A DNA stretch of 64,000 nucleotides, from assembly GCA_964542745.1 (NCBI GenBank), contig CAZIVR010000002.1, forward strand, positions 1-64,000, in the 5' to 3' direction. The position numbers and the translations under genes were made by a program. The notes below the pieces were generated by a model. The model was not told the origin of the DNA. It did not search any database and worked only from the letters and a program-made list of their open reading frames with translations. The stretch comes from DATKAB01 sp964542745 (GTDB lineage Bacteria; Eisenbacteria; RBG-16-71-46). Position 1 is the stretch's first letter, and each line of letters begins with the position of its first letter. Below, piece after piece: positions 36,101-46,008 of this stretch.

Positions 36101-39100
36101 CGCCCCGTTCGGGGCGAAGGGCGGGACCCGGCTGTTCGCCTCGGGCGGCATCCGGGGCGAGGTGGACATGCTCAAGGTGCTGATCGCCGGGGCCGACGCG
36201 CTCATGGAGGCCAGCATCGGCAAGGCGGTGGCATTCGGCTGCAACCAGTGCGGCAACTGCCACCTCGACTGCCCGCGGGGCGGCATCACCACCAAGGCCG
36301 AGCTCACCATGCAGAACGACCGCGCCCTGATGCGGCGGCGCTTCCGCAACTGGACCGCGCTCAACATGGTGAAGCTCGCGATCCTGGTGGACGCGCTGAA
36401 CCGCGAGTCCGGCGCGCTCGCCGCCGACGGCGCGGTGGCGGACGCGGGGGCGCTGCTTTCCGACATCCGCGCGCTGCGCGGGCGAACCGACCTGCTGGCG
36501 ATGCCGGACCACGGCGCGTCCGAGCGGCCCGCGAGGCCCGAAGCCGACCACGACTCGTGCCGCGTGGGCTCGCTCGCCGTCTCGGAGCCGGTCACCGTGG
36601 ACGCGATCTGGGAGTCGGCGCGGCTCTCCTACAACGGCGGCAACAACCGCGGCGGCGGCATCGACTTCGCCGGGTTCGCCCCGGCCCCGCTGCGCGAGCG
36701 GACCTGCCTGATCTTCAACACCATCGGCCCCGACCGCGCGGACACGATGCGCGAGATGCTCGGCCACCTCGCGGGCTGCCGCTTCTTCGACGCCGCGGGC
36801 CGCGAGCGCACCGCGCAGGAGGTGCGCGAGGGGCTCGCCGCGTACCGCGTGCCCGTGCGGGAGCGGTACGCGCACGAGACCGGGTGGCGCGACGCGGACC
36901 TGCGCGAGAACCCCGGCGACTTCTACATGTTCTTCGTCGGGCTCGCGCCGTCGGTGCTGCGGCGCTACGGCCGCGCGCTGGTCGCGAGCCCGCACTGGCT
37001 CCAGCGCCGCACCCAGTACGGCGACCTGTCCGAGGACTCGCTGCACGCCGCGCTCGACGCGGCGGCGGCCGCGGAGGAAGCGGCGGGCGCGGAGCGGCCC
37101 GCCGGCGCCGCGGACGACGCGGGAGCGGCGCCCGGGAGCGCCGCGGGCGGCCCCGCGCCTCGCGAACGGCTCGAGGCGTTCGTCGCCGACGTGCGCGAGG
37201 AATACTTCTCGGCGCTCGCCCACCTGGTCGACACCCGCTACTACCGCACCCACCTTCCGCCGCCCGGGCCCGGCGGCGCGCCCGCGCCGGAAGGAAAGTA
37301 CGCGGCCAAGCGGCGCGGCTTCGTGGTCTCGATGGGCGAGGACCTCGGCGCGATCAAGATGTCGGGCTGGACCCACACCATCCCCGAGTACTTCGACTTC
37401 GAGCGCTTCTGGGCGGGCTACCCCGGCGCGGGGCCGGAAGGCGTGGAGGTCCGCGTGAAGGGCGCGACGCGGCGCACCACCGCGCTGCACGCCCACGCCT
37501 GGGGCATGCACCACCGTTACCCGACCAACTCGCCGGCGATCGACGCCGAGGGGCGCGGCAACCCGGCCGGGGCGCATCCCTTCAAGGCCTACAACGTGCT
37601 GCTCATGCACAACGGCGAGCAGGTCGGGGTGGACTCGACCTCGCCGTTCCTCAACGAGTTCGGGTACGTGCACGCCGATCCCTCGATGGGCGAGGGGCAC
37701 GCGCTCTACCACGGCGACTCGATCTACGAGCGCAAGGCCCTCACCGACACCGAGTACGCCGCCTACCTCGTGGACTTCACGCGCCGCGTGCTCGGGCTCT
37801 CGACCGAGGAGGCCTCGCAGGTGATCTCGCCGATCACCGGGCTGGATCTCGCCGCCATGGACGACGCGCGCCGCGAGCTGCTCACGCTGCTCATGACCAA
37901 CTACGTGCAGCTCACGCCCACCGGGCCCTACAAGTTCACGATCGTCGAGTCGCGGCGCGGCCCGGCGGGCCGCGTGATCGGCTTCCGCGAGAACATGGAC
38001 ATCAAGTTCCTCCGCCCCCACGAGATCCTCGTGAGCCGCGACGCCTCGGCGGGGGGCGTGACCGCGGTCGCGAACGGGAGCGAGGCCAAGATCGCCGACT
38101 CGATGCTGCGCGTGCTCCACCGCCAGGGAGTGCTCGGCGACGCGGCCGCCGACCTGCGCTTCAGCATGCGGCCGGGCGGCAACCCGGGGCGCCGCGACTT
38201 CGGCGGCGTGTTCGAGGCCTTCACGAGCCCCGGGAGCGGGGCGATCGAGCTGCGGAACCGCTTCGGCGAGGACGTTCCGGTGGACCGCGCCGGCGCCAAG
38301 GTGGATCTCGCCCGGCCGCTCGCGGACGCGGTGGCGGGCGCGAGCCCGGAGTGGGCGAGGCTCGTGTCGGAGCGGCTCGAGCAGCTCGGGCGCCTGCTCG
38401 ACGGCGCGGGCGGCATGAGCGCGGGCCGGCTGTTCGGCCCCGACGACCTGCTGCCGGCGCCCGCCTCGGAGCTGGTGGAAGCCGCGCTCGAGCGCGCGCT
38501 GGAGCTGTCCTTCGACGACCTCCGGCTGCTCGCCGAATCCGCGCTGCCGGCTTTCGCCGCGGCGGGCGACGCGCGGCGCGCGGCGGCGATCCGCGTGCTC
38601 ACGGAGCTGCGCAAGCGCTTCGCCTTCGCGGACCTCGGCGGCAAGTCGCTGTCGAGCGTCGAGTACCTGGTGGACGGCGGGCGCGACGCCGCGGGCGCCC
38701 CGGAGGGCGGGCTCGCGCGCCTCTTCGACGCGGTGCCGCCGCTCTTCGAGGTGCTGCGGCGGCCGCCGGGGGGCACCCGCTACGCGCGCCTCACGCTCGG
38801 CACGCGCGACGACCTCTCGCCGCCCGGGAACGCCGCGCGCGACGTGCTGGTCGTGGACTTCGCCGGCTTCGAGAGCGAGTCGTTCGGCCTCGACTCCGCC
38901 TCGCGCATCGTGAGCCGCGCGGTGCGGCTCGGCTGGCGGAACCTGGTGGGTTACGGGTTCGTCGGCGGCCCGCGCTACGTGGGGACCAACCTCGGCGACG
39001 CGCGCGGCGTGGCCGCGCCGGGCGTGGTGATCGAGCTCTACGGCCGGGAGTTCGGCGACTTCATCGGCGCCCTCCTCGAGGGCGCGAGCATCGCCGTCTA

Positions 39101-39770
39101 CGGCCAGGGCCAGAGCCACCTCGGGATGAAGGCCGACTCCGGGGACCTGTTCGTGCTGCAGGACATGCTCAACACCGGGATGTACGCCGCCCACGGCGGC
39201 ACCGTGAGCGTGTGGGACTCGGGCTCGCGCTTCGCCGCGGCCGGCCAGAACAAGGTGACGCTCGCCGACGGCAAGACCCCCGCGCAGGGGTTCCGGTCGC
39301 TCCACTGGGGATCGCCCAACGAGTACGCGTTCGAGTACCTGATGTCGGGCGGCGACAATTCGCTGCACGTCGTGATGGGACTCCGGAAGCCCGACGCGCG
39401 CGGCGAGCTGGCGCTGCGCCCCAAGCCCTACGCCGGCAAGTTCTTCATGTCGGGTGCGGCGGCCGGCCGCGTGTTCGTGTTCGACCCGGGCGTGAAGCTC
39501 GATCCCGCCCAGTACCACGGCAACGTCCCGTCGCGGATCACTCCCGCCGAGTGGGAACGGGAGCTGGCCCCGTTCCTCGCGCGCGACGCCCGGCGGCGGG
39601 GGCTGCCGCTGCGCGTCGAGGGCGAGTTCGTGACGCTCCGGCTCGAGGGCGATTGGAAGCGCTGGCGCTACGACGAGGCGTTCGTGAAGCTGATCCCGCT
39701 CAAGGTCGCGAAGGCCGCCCAGCAGCAGGGCGTGGTGGCCCCCCAGCTCGCGCAGATCGTCGGCGAGTAG
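33177..39770 (+). CDS. Giant glutamate-synthase-like protein with rearranged domains
   Basis: The protein has 2197 residues, against about 1500 for classical GltB. Residues ~840-1060 match the FMN/Fe-S glutamate synthase domain: D-I-Y-S-I-E-D-M, C-G-I-K-I-T-G-S-N-Y-T-R-Y, and G-C-N-Q-C-G-N-C-H-L-D-C-P-R-G-G with Cys at 1022/1025/1028/1032. A class-II amidotransferase-like region follows, with H-R-Y-P-T-N-S-P-A-I-D near 1447 and L-L-M-H-N-G-E-Q-V near 1478. The end resembles the GXGXG helix domain (G-Y-G-F-V-G-G-P-R near 1925, then I-A-V-Y-G-Q-G-Q-S-H). Classical GltB starts with the amidotransferase and its N-terminal Cys nucleophile; here that domain is internal and no such Cys is evident. 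Residues 1-840 are mostly unassigned. It follows glnN by 13 bases. Confidence 0.75.
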   Translation: MTPDADRQAGAPERAPLPPANGIPDAAREWEDLLALVVDPESPRVAGRARKRRLLSHLLRRAGLDEADFWKLHRGQRGRLFLSRYSRVSREIPRLEITSFDLDKLLKERYRQEPLTLGAAWHHGFWRSYFSHAAITHPANDGLREEFSTAWDIVRKHPAVLFRTGSGRERETLRGIRLDLPMIVGPLPHPGDGRIERAYLDAIADPGPGEGLHTGTLLVMDAIRYLERLEAFAGREADLLLRIPADLQPWLDGEGERFDALREALRRARIVELEWSDDLPGAVARVREVNPALLVSVYLRYGGGDEGPNGAPPPPDEALSPAAGRLAGPGFWAAVEAAARQDGVAALHVHAGPEKSYRLVPKLDAFLKARLVRARVQLVSAGGDSDTQASAATVYESVLLGANGGSMSHVAGIALCPELIDAYHGADAGAALATLAERTPEELRDLAANTLTCWQHSILDFLSCMGIDDIQKTSGNTMAITMTAEWVRECDRLATPEFGRLNAGLNAARIAAEPPPAAVRERFKVSSLLREVEPGLPRVHAARVLDHGNANYHLENSNRNLSADFLDVIYRMSAGEMPRAEDFFIESDMGPLSLDRVGLRLSRESLEWSLERFRRDPGLLDYVSLAVPRGFLRPGAAPPLCEVRLLAALDEDSDGEQVVEPAPLVRFASDAEGGFDLALAADPALEAAVAGDAPLWLVTVDAEGREARTALAAHGHGGHGLSIARASRDGAVVLRREPRGGYRLSGFGFREPIWHGPVNHSSISLGAASEDFLTARVEGNRGLSMTSSGEGGPIRLASDDDMKWESLQAASGHFGIHAADLRRVRDVEIKINQGAKPGKGGRLSGAKVTPTVSRARNIPVGTDALSPDPKHDIYSIEDMPAEVWLWLLYHNHCGIKITGSNYTRYVAAGMWSNFVVDYLLVDAGLGGSGNYHADSSHVGWPDIFRTILHTHHALVSEKVDLEKTGELKPIRDLNGAPFGAKGGTRLFASGGIRGEVDMLKVLIAGADALMEASIGKAVAFGCNQCGNCHLDCPRGGITTKAELTMQNDRALMRRRFRNWTALNMVKLAILVDALNRESGALAADGAVADAGALLSDIRALRGRTDLLAMPDHGASERPARPEADHDSCRVGSLAVSEPVTVDAIWESARLSYNGGNNRGGGIDFAGFAPAPLRERTCLIFNTIGPDRADTMREMLGHLAGCRFFDAAGRERTAQEVREGLAAYRVPVRERYAHETGWRDADLRENPGDFYMFFVGLAPSVLRRYGRALVASPHWLQRRTQYGDLSEDSLHAALDAAAAAEEAAGAERPAGAADDAGAAPGSAAGGPAPRERLEAFVADVREEYFSALAHLVDTRYYRTHLPPPGPGGAPAPEGKYAAKRRGFVVSMGEDLGAIKMSGWTHTIPEYFDFERFWAGYPGAGPEGVEVRVKGATRRTTALHAHAWGMHHRYPTNSPAIDAEGRGNPAGAHPFKAYNVLLMHNGEQVGVDSTSPFLNEFGYVHADPSMGEGHALYHGDSIYERKALTDTEYAAYLVDFTRRVLGLSTEEASQVISPITGLDLAAMDDARRELLTLLMTNYVQLTPTGPYKFTIVESRRGPAGRVIGFRENMDIKFLRPHEILVSRDASAGGVTAVANGSEAKIADSMLRVLHRQGVLGDAAADLRFSMRPGGNPGRRDFGGVFEAFTSPGSGAIELRNRFGEDVPVDRAGAKVDLARPLADAVAGASPEWARLVSERLEQLGRLLDGAGGMSAGRLFGPDDLLPAPASELVEAALERALELSFDDLRLLAESALPAFAAAGDARRAAAIRVLTELRKRFAFADLGGKSLSSVEYLVDGGRDAAGAPEGGLARLFDAVPPLFEVLRRPPGGTRYARLTLGTRDDLSPPGNAARDVLVVDFAGFESESFGLDSASRIVSRAVRLGWRNLVGYGFVGGPRYVGTNLGDARGVAAPGVVIELYGREFGDFIGALLEGASIAVYGQGQSHLGMKADSGDLFVLQDMLNTGMYAAHGGTVSVWDSGSRFAAAGQNKVTLADGKTPAQGFRSLHWGSPNEYAFEYLMSGGDNSLHVVMGLRKPDARGELALRPKPYAGKFFMSGAAAGRVFVFDPGVKLDPAQYHGNVPSRITPAEWERELAPFLARDARRRGLPLRVEGEFVTLRLEGDWKRWRYDEAFVKLIPLKVAKAAQQQGVVAPQLAQIVGE

Positions 39771-39851
39771 GCGCCTCGCGGCGACGCGCGGAGCCTGTTA
39801 GCTTTGCCCGCGCCGCACGATGACGGACCCATCCGCCCCGAGGAGTCTTCG

Positions 39852-41147
39852 ATGACCGTTCCCGCGTCCTCCGCCGCACCCGCGGTGACCGACCACTCGC
39901 TCTCGCGCCTCGCGCGCGGCATGGTGGGATCCGAGGTGCTCCGCATCGCCGCCGAGGTGCGCGCCGCGATCGCCGCCGGAAAGCCGATCTGCAACCTCAC
40001 GGTCGGCGACTTCGACCCGAAGGAATTCCCGCTGCCCGCGCCGCTGGTCGCCGGGATCAAGCGCGCGCTCGACGCCGGACACTCGAACTACCCGCCCTCG
40101 AACGGCATCCCCGAGCTGCGGAAGAGCGTGGTCGAGTTCTACCGCCGCGAGCTCGGCCTCGATTTCGGCGTGGATTCGGTGGTGGTGGCGGGCGGGGCGC
40201 GGCCACTCATCTACGCGACCTACCGCACGCTGGTGGACCCGGGGGAGCACGCCGTGTTCCCGGTGCCCTCGTGGAACAACAACCACTACGCGTACCTGAC
40301 CGGCGCGCGCGCGGTGGCGCTCGAGGTCAGGCGCGAGCACGGCTTCCACCCCACGCCCGAGCAGGTCGCGGCGCAGCTCCCGACCGCCCGCCTCGTCGCG
40401 CTCTGCTCGCCGAGCAACCCCACCGGCACCGCGATCGGGTCCGCCGCCCTCGCGGAGATCTGCCGGGCGATCGTGGCCGAAAACGAGAAGCGTGCCGCGA
40501 AGGGCGAACGGCCCGTGTTCCTGATGTACGACCAGGTCTACTGGGCCACCGCCTTCGGCGAGGCGAAGCCGGCGATGCCGACCGCGCTGGTGCCGGAGGT
40601 CGCCCCCTACACCGTGCTCATCGACGCGATCTCCAAGTCGCTCGCCGCGACCGGCCTGCGGGTGGGCTGGGCGGTCGCCCACCCGGCGGTGATGAGCCGC
40701 ATGTCGGACTTCCTCGGCCACGTCGGCGCGTGGGCGCCCAAGCCGGAGCAGGTCGCGACCGCCGAGTTCCTCGCGGACGCCGCCGCGTTCGCCGAGCACC
40801 GCGCCTCGATGGAGCGCCGCCTGCGCGAGCGGCTCGAGGCGCTGGCGGCCGGTTTCCGGCGCCTCCGCGAGCGCGGCGTCGCGGTCGAGGCCACCGAGCC
40901 CGAGGGCACGCTCTACCTGTCGGCCCGCTTCCCCCTCGGCGTCACGGCGCGTGGCCGGGAGCTTCGCACCAACGAGGACGTGCGGCGGCTGCTGCTCGAG
41001 GAGGCCGGGCTCGCGGTGGTGCCGTTCCAGGCGTTCGCGCTTCCCGACGAGGGCGGCTGGATGCGGCTCTCGGTGGGCGCGGTGTCCCTGCGCGCGATCG
41101 AGGACGGCATGGCGCGGCTCGGGCAGGTGATGGAGGGGGCGAGGTAG
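39852..41147 (+). CDS. Class I/II PLP-dependent aminotransferase
   Basis: The protein has 431 residues. The fold type I signature is complete: N-L-T-V-G-D-F-D-P near residue 50, Y-P-P-S-N-G-I-P-E-L-R, S-P-S-N-P-T-G-T near 190, Y-D-Q-V-Y-W, and the PLP-binding Lys262 in I-D-A-I-S-K-S-L-A-A-T-G-L-R-V-G-W. It probably transfers an amino group between glutamate and a 2-oxoacid. The acceptor cannot be named; aspartate and alanine types are both possible. It starts 81 bp after the glutamate-synthase-like gene, with an AGGAG ribosome site, and so uses the product of the block upstream. Confidence 0.88.
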   Translation: MTVPASSAAPAVTDHSLSRLARGMVGSEVLRIAAEVRAAIAAGKPICNLTVGDFDPKEFPLPAPLVAGIKRALDAGHSNYPPSNGIPELRKSVVEFYRRELGLDFGVDSVVVAGGARPLIYATYRTLVDPGEHAVFPVPSWNNNHYAYLTGARAVALEVRREHGFHPTPEQVAAQLPTARLVALCSPSNPTGTAIGSAALAEICRAIVAENEKRAAKGERPVFLMYDQVYWATAFGEAKPAMPTALVPEVAPYTVLIDAISKSLAATGLRVGWAVAHPAVMSRMSDFLGHVGAWAPKPEQVATAEFLADAAAFAEHRASMERRLRERLEALAAGFRRLRERGVAVEATEPEGTLYLSARFPLGVTARGRELRTNEDVRRLLLEEAGLAVVPFQAFALPDEGGWMRLSVGAVSLRAIEDGMARLGQVMEGAR

Positions 41148-41168
41148 GCGCACCGGGAGGGGCCGTTC

Positions 41169-41660
41169 GTGAGCCGATTCACCGTGACCGCGTGGGTGCT
41201 GGGCGGGCTCTTCGGCCTCGCCGCCGGGATCGGCGGCTTCACGTTCATGTACGCCGAGGGCGCCTCCTACCTCGGGCACGACTCGGCCGCGTGCGCCAAC
41301 TGCCACGTCATGCGTGAGAACTACGACGGCTGGCTCAAGTCGAGCCACCGGGCGGTGGCGGAGTGCAACGACTGCCACACCCCGCACGAGCCGGTCCAGA
41401 AGTACGTCACCAAGGCGATCAACGGATTCAACCACTCGACCGCATTCACCACCGGGCGCTTTCACGAGCCGATCCGGATCAAGCGATGGAACCGCGAGAT
41501 CGTCGAGCGCGCCTGCCGCCACTGTCACGGGGACATCGTCGAGGCGATGGTTTCGGGCGAGGGCCCCCACGGGGGCGCCGGCGCCGAAGTTTCCTGCGTC
41601 CGCTGCCACGGGTCGGTGGGGCACTCCGATCCGGGCTTCGCGGCCCAACCGGGGAGGTAG
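41169..41660 (+). CDS. nrfH: NrfH-type tetraheme cytochrome c, quinol dehydrogenase
   Basis: The protein has 163 residues from a GTG after GGGAGG. One N-terminal membrane helix (residues ~8-28) is followed by four C-x-x-C-H heme sites. The first, C-A-N-C-H-V-M at Cys42, carries the extra Met typical of NrfH, where Met ligates heme 1. The others are C-N-D-C-H, C-R-H-C-H and C-V-R-C-H. It takes electrons from menaquinol and passes them to NrfA on the outer face of the membrane. The nrfA start follows two bases after its stop. Confidence 0.93.
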   Translation: MSRFTVTAWVLGGLFGLAAGIGGFTFMYAEGASYLGHDSAACANCHVMRENYDGWLKSSHRAVAECNDCHTPHEPVQKYVTKAINGFNHSTAFTTGRFHEPIRIKRWNREIVERACRHCHGDIVEAMVSGEGPHGGAGAEVSCVRCHGSVGHSDPGFAAQPGR

Positions 41661-41662
41661 GC

Positions 41663-43078
<1,416 letters not shown>

Positions 43079-44440
43079 CGGGAACGCCCCCTTCCCCGGG
43101 CGGGGCGCCGTGCACGGGAAGGGTGAGGACGAAGCGCGCCCCACCCAGCGCCGAGGGAAGCGAAGTCACGTCCCCGCCGTGGGCGCGGGCGACCCGGCGC
43201 AGGATCGGCAGCCCGAGCCCGAAGCCCGCGGCTCCGGAGCGGGCGCCGGCGCCGCGGAAGAACGGGTCGAAGACGCGCTCCCGCTCGGAGTCGGGGATTC
43301 CGGGTCCCGCGTCGTCCACCGCGAGGGTGGCGGATCCCGCCGCGGCGCTCACCTCGACCGCCACGCGGTCGCCGGTCCGCGAGAACTTGAACGCGTTGTC
43401 GAGGAGGTTGCGCGCGGCGGCGGCCAGGAGCGCGGTGTTGCCTTCGACCAGCACTTCGTCCGGGGCCGCGAGCCGCGCGTCCGACTCGCGCCCGGGGTGA
43501 CGGGCGCACGCCTCCGCGAGCGCTTCGCGCGCGAGGTCCGCGAGGTTCAGGACCTCGAATCCGGTCGCCTCGGCGGCCCCCGCCTCGCCCGAGCGGTGCA
43601 GGAGCAGCACGGCGTCCACCAGTTCCCTCATCGCCGCCACCTGCCCCGCCGCACGTTCGAGTCCCGCGGCGCCGCGGGAGTCCCTCGCGGCGGCCTCCCG
43701 CAGCAGGTCCAGCTCGCCCCCGAGCACGGTGAGCGGAGTGCGCAGCTCGTGGGAGGCGTCCGCGGTCAGGCGGCGCTCGGCGCTCAGGGCGTCGTCGAGC
43801 CGCTCGAGCAGGCGGTCGAACGCCACCGCGAGGCGGTCCAGCTCGTCGAGCCCGGAGCGGGCGCCGAGGGACCGGGGATGGCGGTCCGCGGACAGGCTCC
43901 CCGCGCGGTCCGCCATCTCGGAGAGCGGCCGCAGCGACCTCGCCACGAGCCAGCGGCCGAACAGCAGGCTGAAGGCGAGGATGGGAAGGCCCGCGATCAG
44001 GAGCGATCGCGCGAGCGCCGAGAGATGGCTCCGCTCCGCCCCGCCGCCTCCCGCCACGGCGACGCGAACGCCGTGCGGGCCCGAGGCCGTGGCGACGATC
44101 GTCCCGTCCCCGGCGGGCCGGCCGGGGTCCGTACGCGAGGGGCCGCTCGGGGCGAGCGACGAGGCGAGCACCCGCCCCGTCGAATCCCGCACCTCGACCC
44201 TCAGGCCGACGTCGAGCCCGTCCTCCACCATGCTGCGGGCCGCGGCCTCGGGATCCGGCTCGTCCACGAGCTCCTGCGCGTAACCGTCGGCGAGGCGGGC
44301 GGCGGTTCGGGAGACGAACGCGTGGCGCTCGGCCCGCATCACGCCCGCGGTGATCGCCATCGCCAGCACGGCGAACAGGGCGATCGCCGCCAGCGTCGCG
44401 ACCTGCTGCAGGAGGGTCAGGCGGGCGAGCAGGGAGCGCA

Positions 44441-45109
44441 TCAGTCGCCCAGTTCCAGCAGGAAGCCCTCGCCGCGCAGCGTGCGGAGCCGCGGGCCGCC
44501 GGCGCCCAGCTTGCGGCGGAGCCGCGAGACGATCACGTCGAGGCTCTCGGAGGCCCCGGGCCCGGGATGCGGCCACGCCGACTCGAGGATGTCGCGGCGG
44601 GCGACCGCTTCCCCCGGGCGATCCGCGAGCAGCCGCAGCACCGCCCACTCGCGCGCCGTCAACGTGATCTCGGCGCCGGCCCGGGTCATGCGGCGCGCCG
44701 CGAAGTCGAGCGAGACGTCCCCCGAGCGCAGCGGGGCCGCCGCCGCCGGGCGTCCGCGCCGGCCGAGGGCCCGAACGCGGGCCCGCAGCTCGGCGATCGC
44801 GAAGGGCTTCCGGAGGTAGTCGTCGCCGCCGGCGTCGAGGCCGGCGATCCGGTCCTCCACCTCCCCGCGCGCGGTGAGGAACAGGATCGGCAGGGGCACG
44901 CCGCGGCCGCGCAGCTCGCGGCAGAACTCGACACCGCTGCCGTCGGGGAGCATCACGTCCACGATCGCCACCTCGAGGTTTCCCGACTCGACGGCCCGCA
45001 GCGCGTCGCCGAGGTTCGCGACGGCGGTGACTTCGTGGCCGGCCTCCTCGAGCGTGCGGCACAGGAGGTCGCGCGTCTCCAGGCTGTCCTCGACGACCAG
45101 GACTCGCAT
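44441..45109 (-). CDS. OmpR-family response regulator
   Basis: The protein has 222 residues. The receiver domain has V-V-E-D-S near the start, phospho-acceptor Asp51 in V-A-I-V-D-V-M-L-P-D-G, F-L-T-A-R, and K in Y-L-R-K-P-F. The C-terminal winged helix has L-T-A-R-E-W-A-V-L-R-L-L and V-I-V-S-R-L-R-R-K-L. It is the first gene of the kinase pair and faces two exported-protein genes across a 191-bp gap that contains a direct repeat suited to OmpR-type binding. Confidence 0.93.
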   Translation of the reverse strand: MRVLVVEDSLETRDLLCRTLEEAGHEVTAVANLGDALRAVESGNLEVAIVDVMLPDGSGVEFCRELRGRGVPLPILFLTARGEVEDRIAGLDAGGDDYLRKPFAIAELRARVRALGRRGRPAAAAPLRSGDVSLDFAARRMTRAGAEITLTAREWAVLRLLADRPGEAVARRDILESAWPHPGPGASESLDVIVSRLRRKLGAGGPRLRTLRGEGFLLELGD

Positions 45110-45165
45110 GCCCCGAGAGTAGGCGCCACCGCCGCCCGTGCCAACGGCGGGAGAGGGCCCGCCTG

Positions 45166-45183
45166 AACGGTTCGTAAACGGTT
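45166..45183. promoter_or_regulatory. Candidate OmpR-type binding site (11-bp-spaced direct repeat)
   Basis: AACGGTT occurs at 45166-45172 and again at 45177-45183, exactly 11 bp apart, one helical turn, the spacing preferred by tandem OmpR/PhoB winged helices. A weaker AACGG lies at 45143. It sits between the divergent response-regulator and exported-protein genes and could control both. Confidence 0.45.
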
Positions 45184-45300
45184 GCGCCGCGGCGCGGGCC
45201 CCGGCGGCGCATGGTTTCCGAACCGGGCCGCGAGTCCGAGGTAGAAGGAGGCACGCGCGCCGGCCGTCGTGGCCGGAGCGCCAACCGAGGGAGGACGCCG

Positions 45301-46008
45301 ATGAAGCGCTGGAGCGCGGGTGCGGTGCTGGGAATCGCGGCGCTGGCCGCGGGCGTGGGGGGAGCGTTCGCGAAGGACAAGGCCGCGGCCTACGCGCCGC
45401 GCATCGACCCCGCGGACTTCCGGGCGACCGTGGACCATCCCTACTTCCCGCTGGTGCCCGGCACCCGCTACCTGTACCGCGAGACCGAGGGCAGCCGGGT
45501 GAGCGAGAACGAGGTCACCGTGCTCGCCGAAACGCGGGTCGTGCTCGGCGTGACCTGCACCGTGGTGCACGACGTGGTGCGGACCGGCGGGCGGGTCAAG
45601 GAGGACACGCGCGACTGGTACGCGCAGGACCGGCAGGGCAACGTCTGGTACTTCGGCGAGGACACCCGGGAGTTCCATCCGCGCGGACGCGTGAGCACGC
45701 AGGGTTCGTGGGAGGCGGGTGTTTCGGGCGGCCAGCCGGGCATCCTCATGAAGGCGCTGCCGGCGCCCGGGGAGCCCTATCGGCAGGAGTACCGCCGCGG
45801 CGTCGCCGAGGACATGGGACAGGTCGTCGCGACGGGCGAGACGGTGGCCGTGCCGGCGGGGACCTACTCGGACTGCGTCAAGACCCGGGACTGGTCGCTG
45901 CTCGAGGCCGGTCACGAATTCAAGTGGTACGCCCGGGGGGTGGGACTCGTCCGCACCGAGTCCGCCTCGAAGGAGGTCGCGGTGCTCGTGTCGGTCACGC
46001 GTCCGTGA
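45301..46008 (+). CDS. Exported protein of unknown function, two-component neighbour
   Basis: The protein has 235 residues. The signal peptide ends G-G-A-F-A-K. The mature part begins with P-R-I-D-P-A-D-F and F-P-L-V-P-G-T-R-Y-L-Y-R, then alternating strands with G-N-V-W-Y-F-G-E-D-T and V-P-A-G-T-Y-S-D-C-V-K-T-R-D-W. This looks like a small beta-barrel or lipocalin-like fold, but I know no functional name. Two Cys remain (V-T-C and D-C-V), a possible disulfide. The next gene overlaps by four bases (GTGA). Both are probably regulated by the facing response regulator. Confidence 0.7.
   Translation: MKRWSAGAVLGIAALAAGVGGAFAKDKAAAYAPRIDPADFRATVDHPYFPLVPGTRYLYRETEGSRVSENEVTVLAETRVVLGVTCTVVHDVVRTGGRVKEDTRDWYAQDRQGNVWYFGEDTREFHPRGRVSTQGSWEAGVSGGQPGILMKALPAPGEPYRQEYRRGVAEDMGQVVATGETVAVPAGTYSDCVKTRDWSLLEAGHEFKWYARGVGLVRTESASKEVAVLVSVTRP

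Noticed and set aside
32904..39518. A 2204-codon open frame antisense to the glutamate-synthase-like gene
   Set aside because: It is a mirror of GC3-rich codons: His/Arg/Val-rich, no recognisable domain, while the plus-strand frame has clear motifs throughout.
33177..39770. Two genes fused by sequencing error in the glutamate-synthase-like protein
   Set aside because: One frame is continuous with uniform codon use, and no internal stop or strong start with ribosome site marks a boundary.
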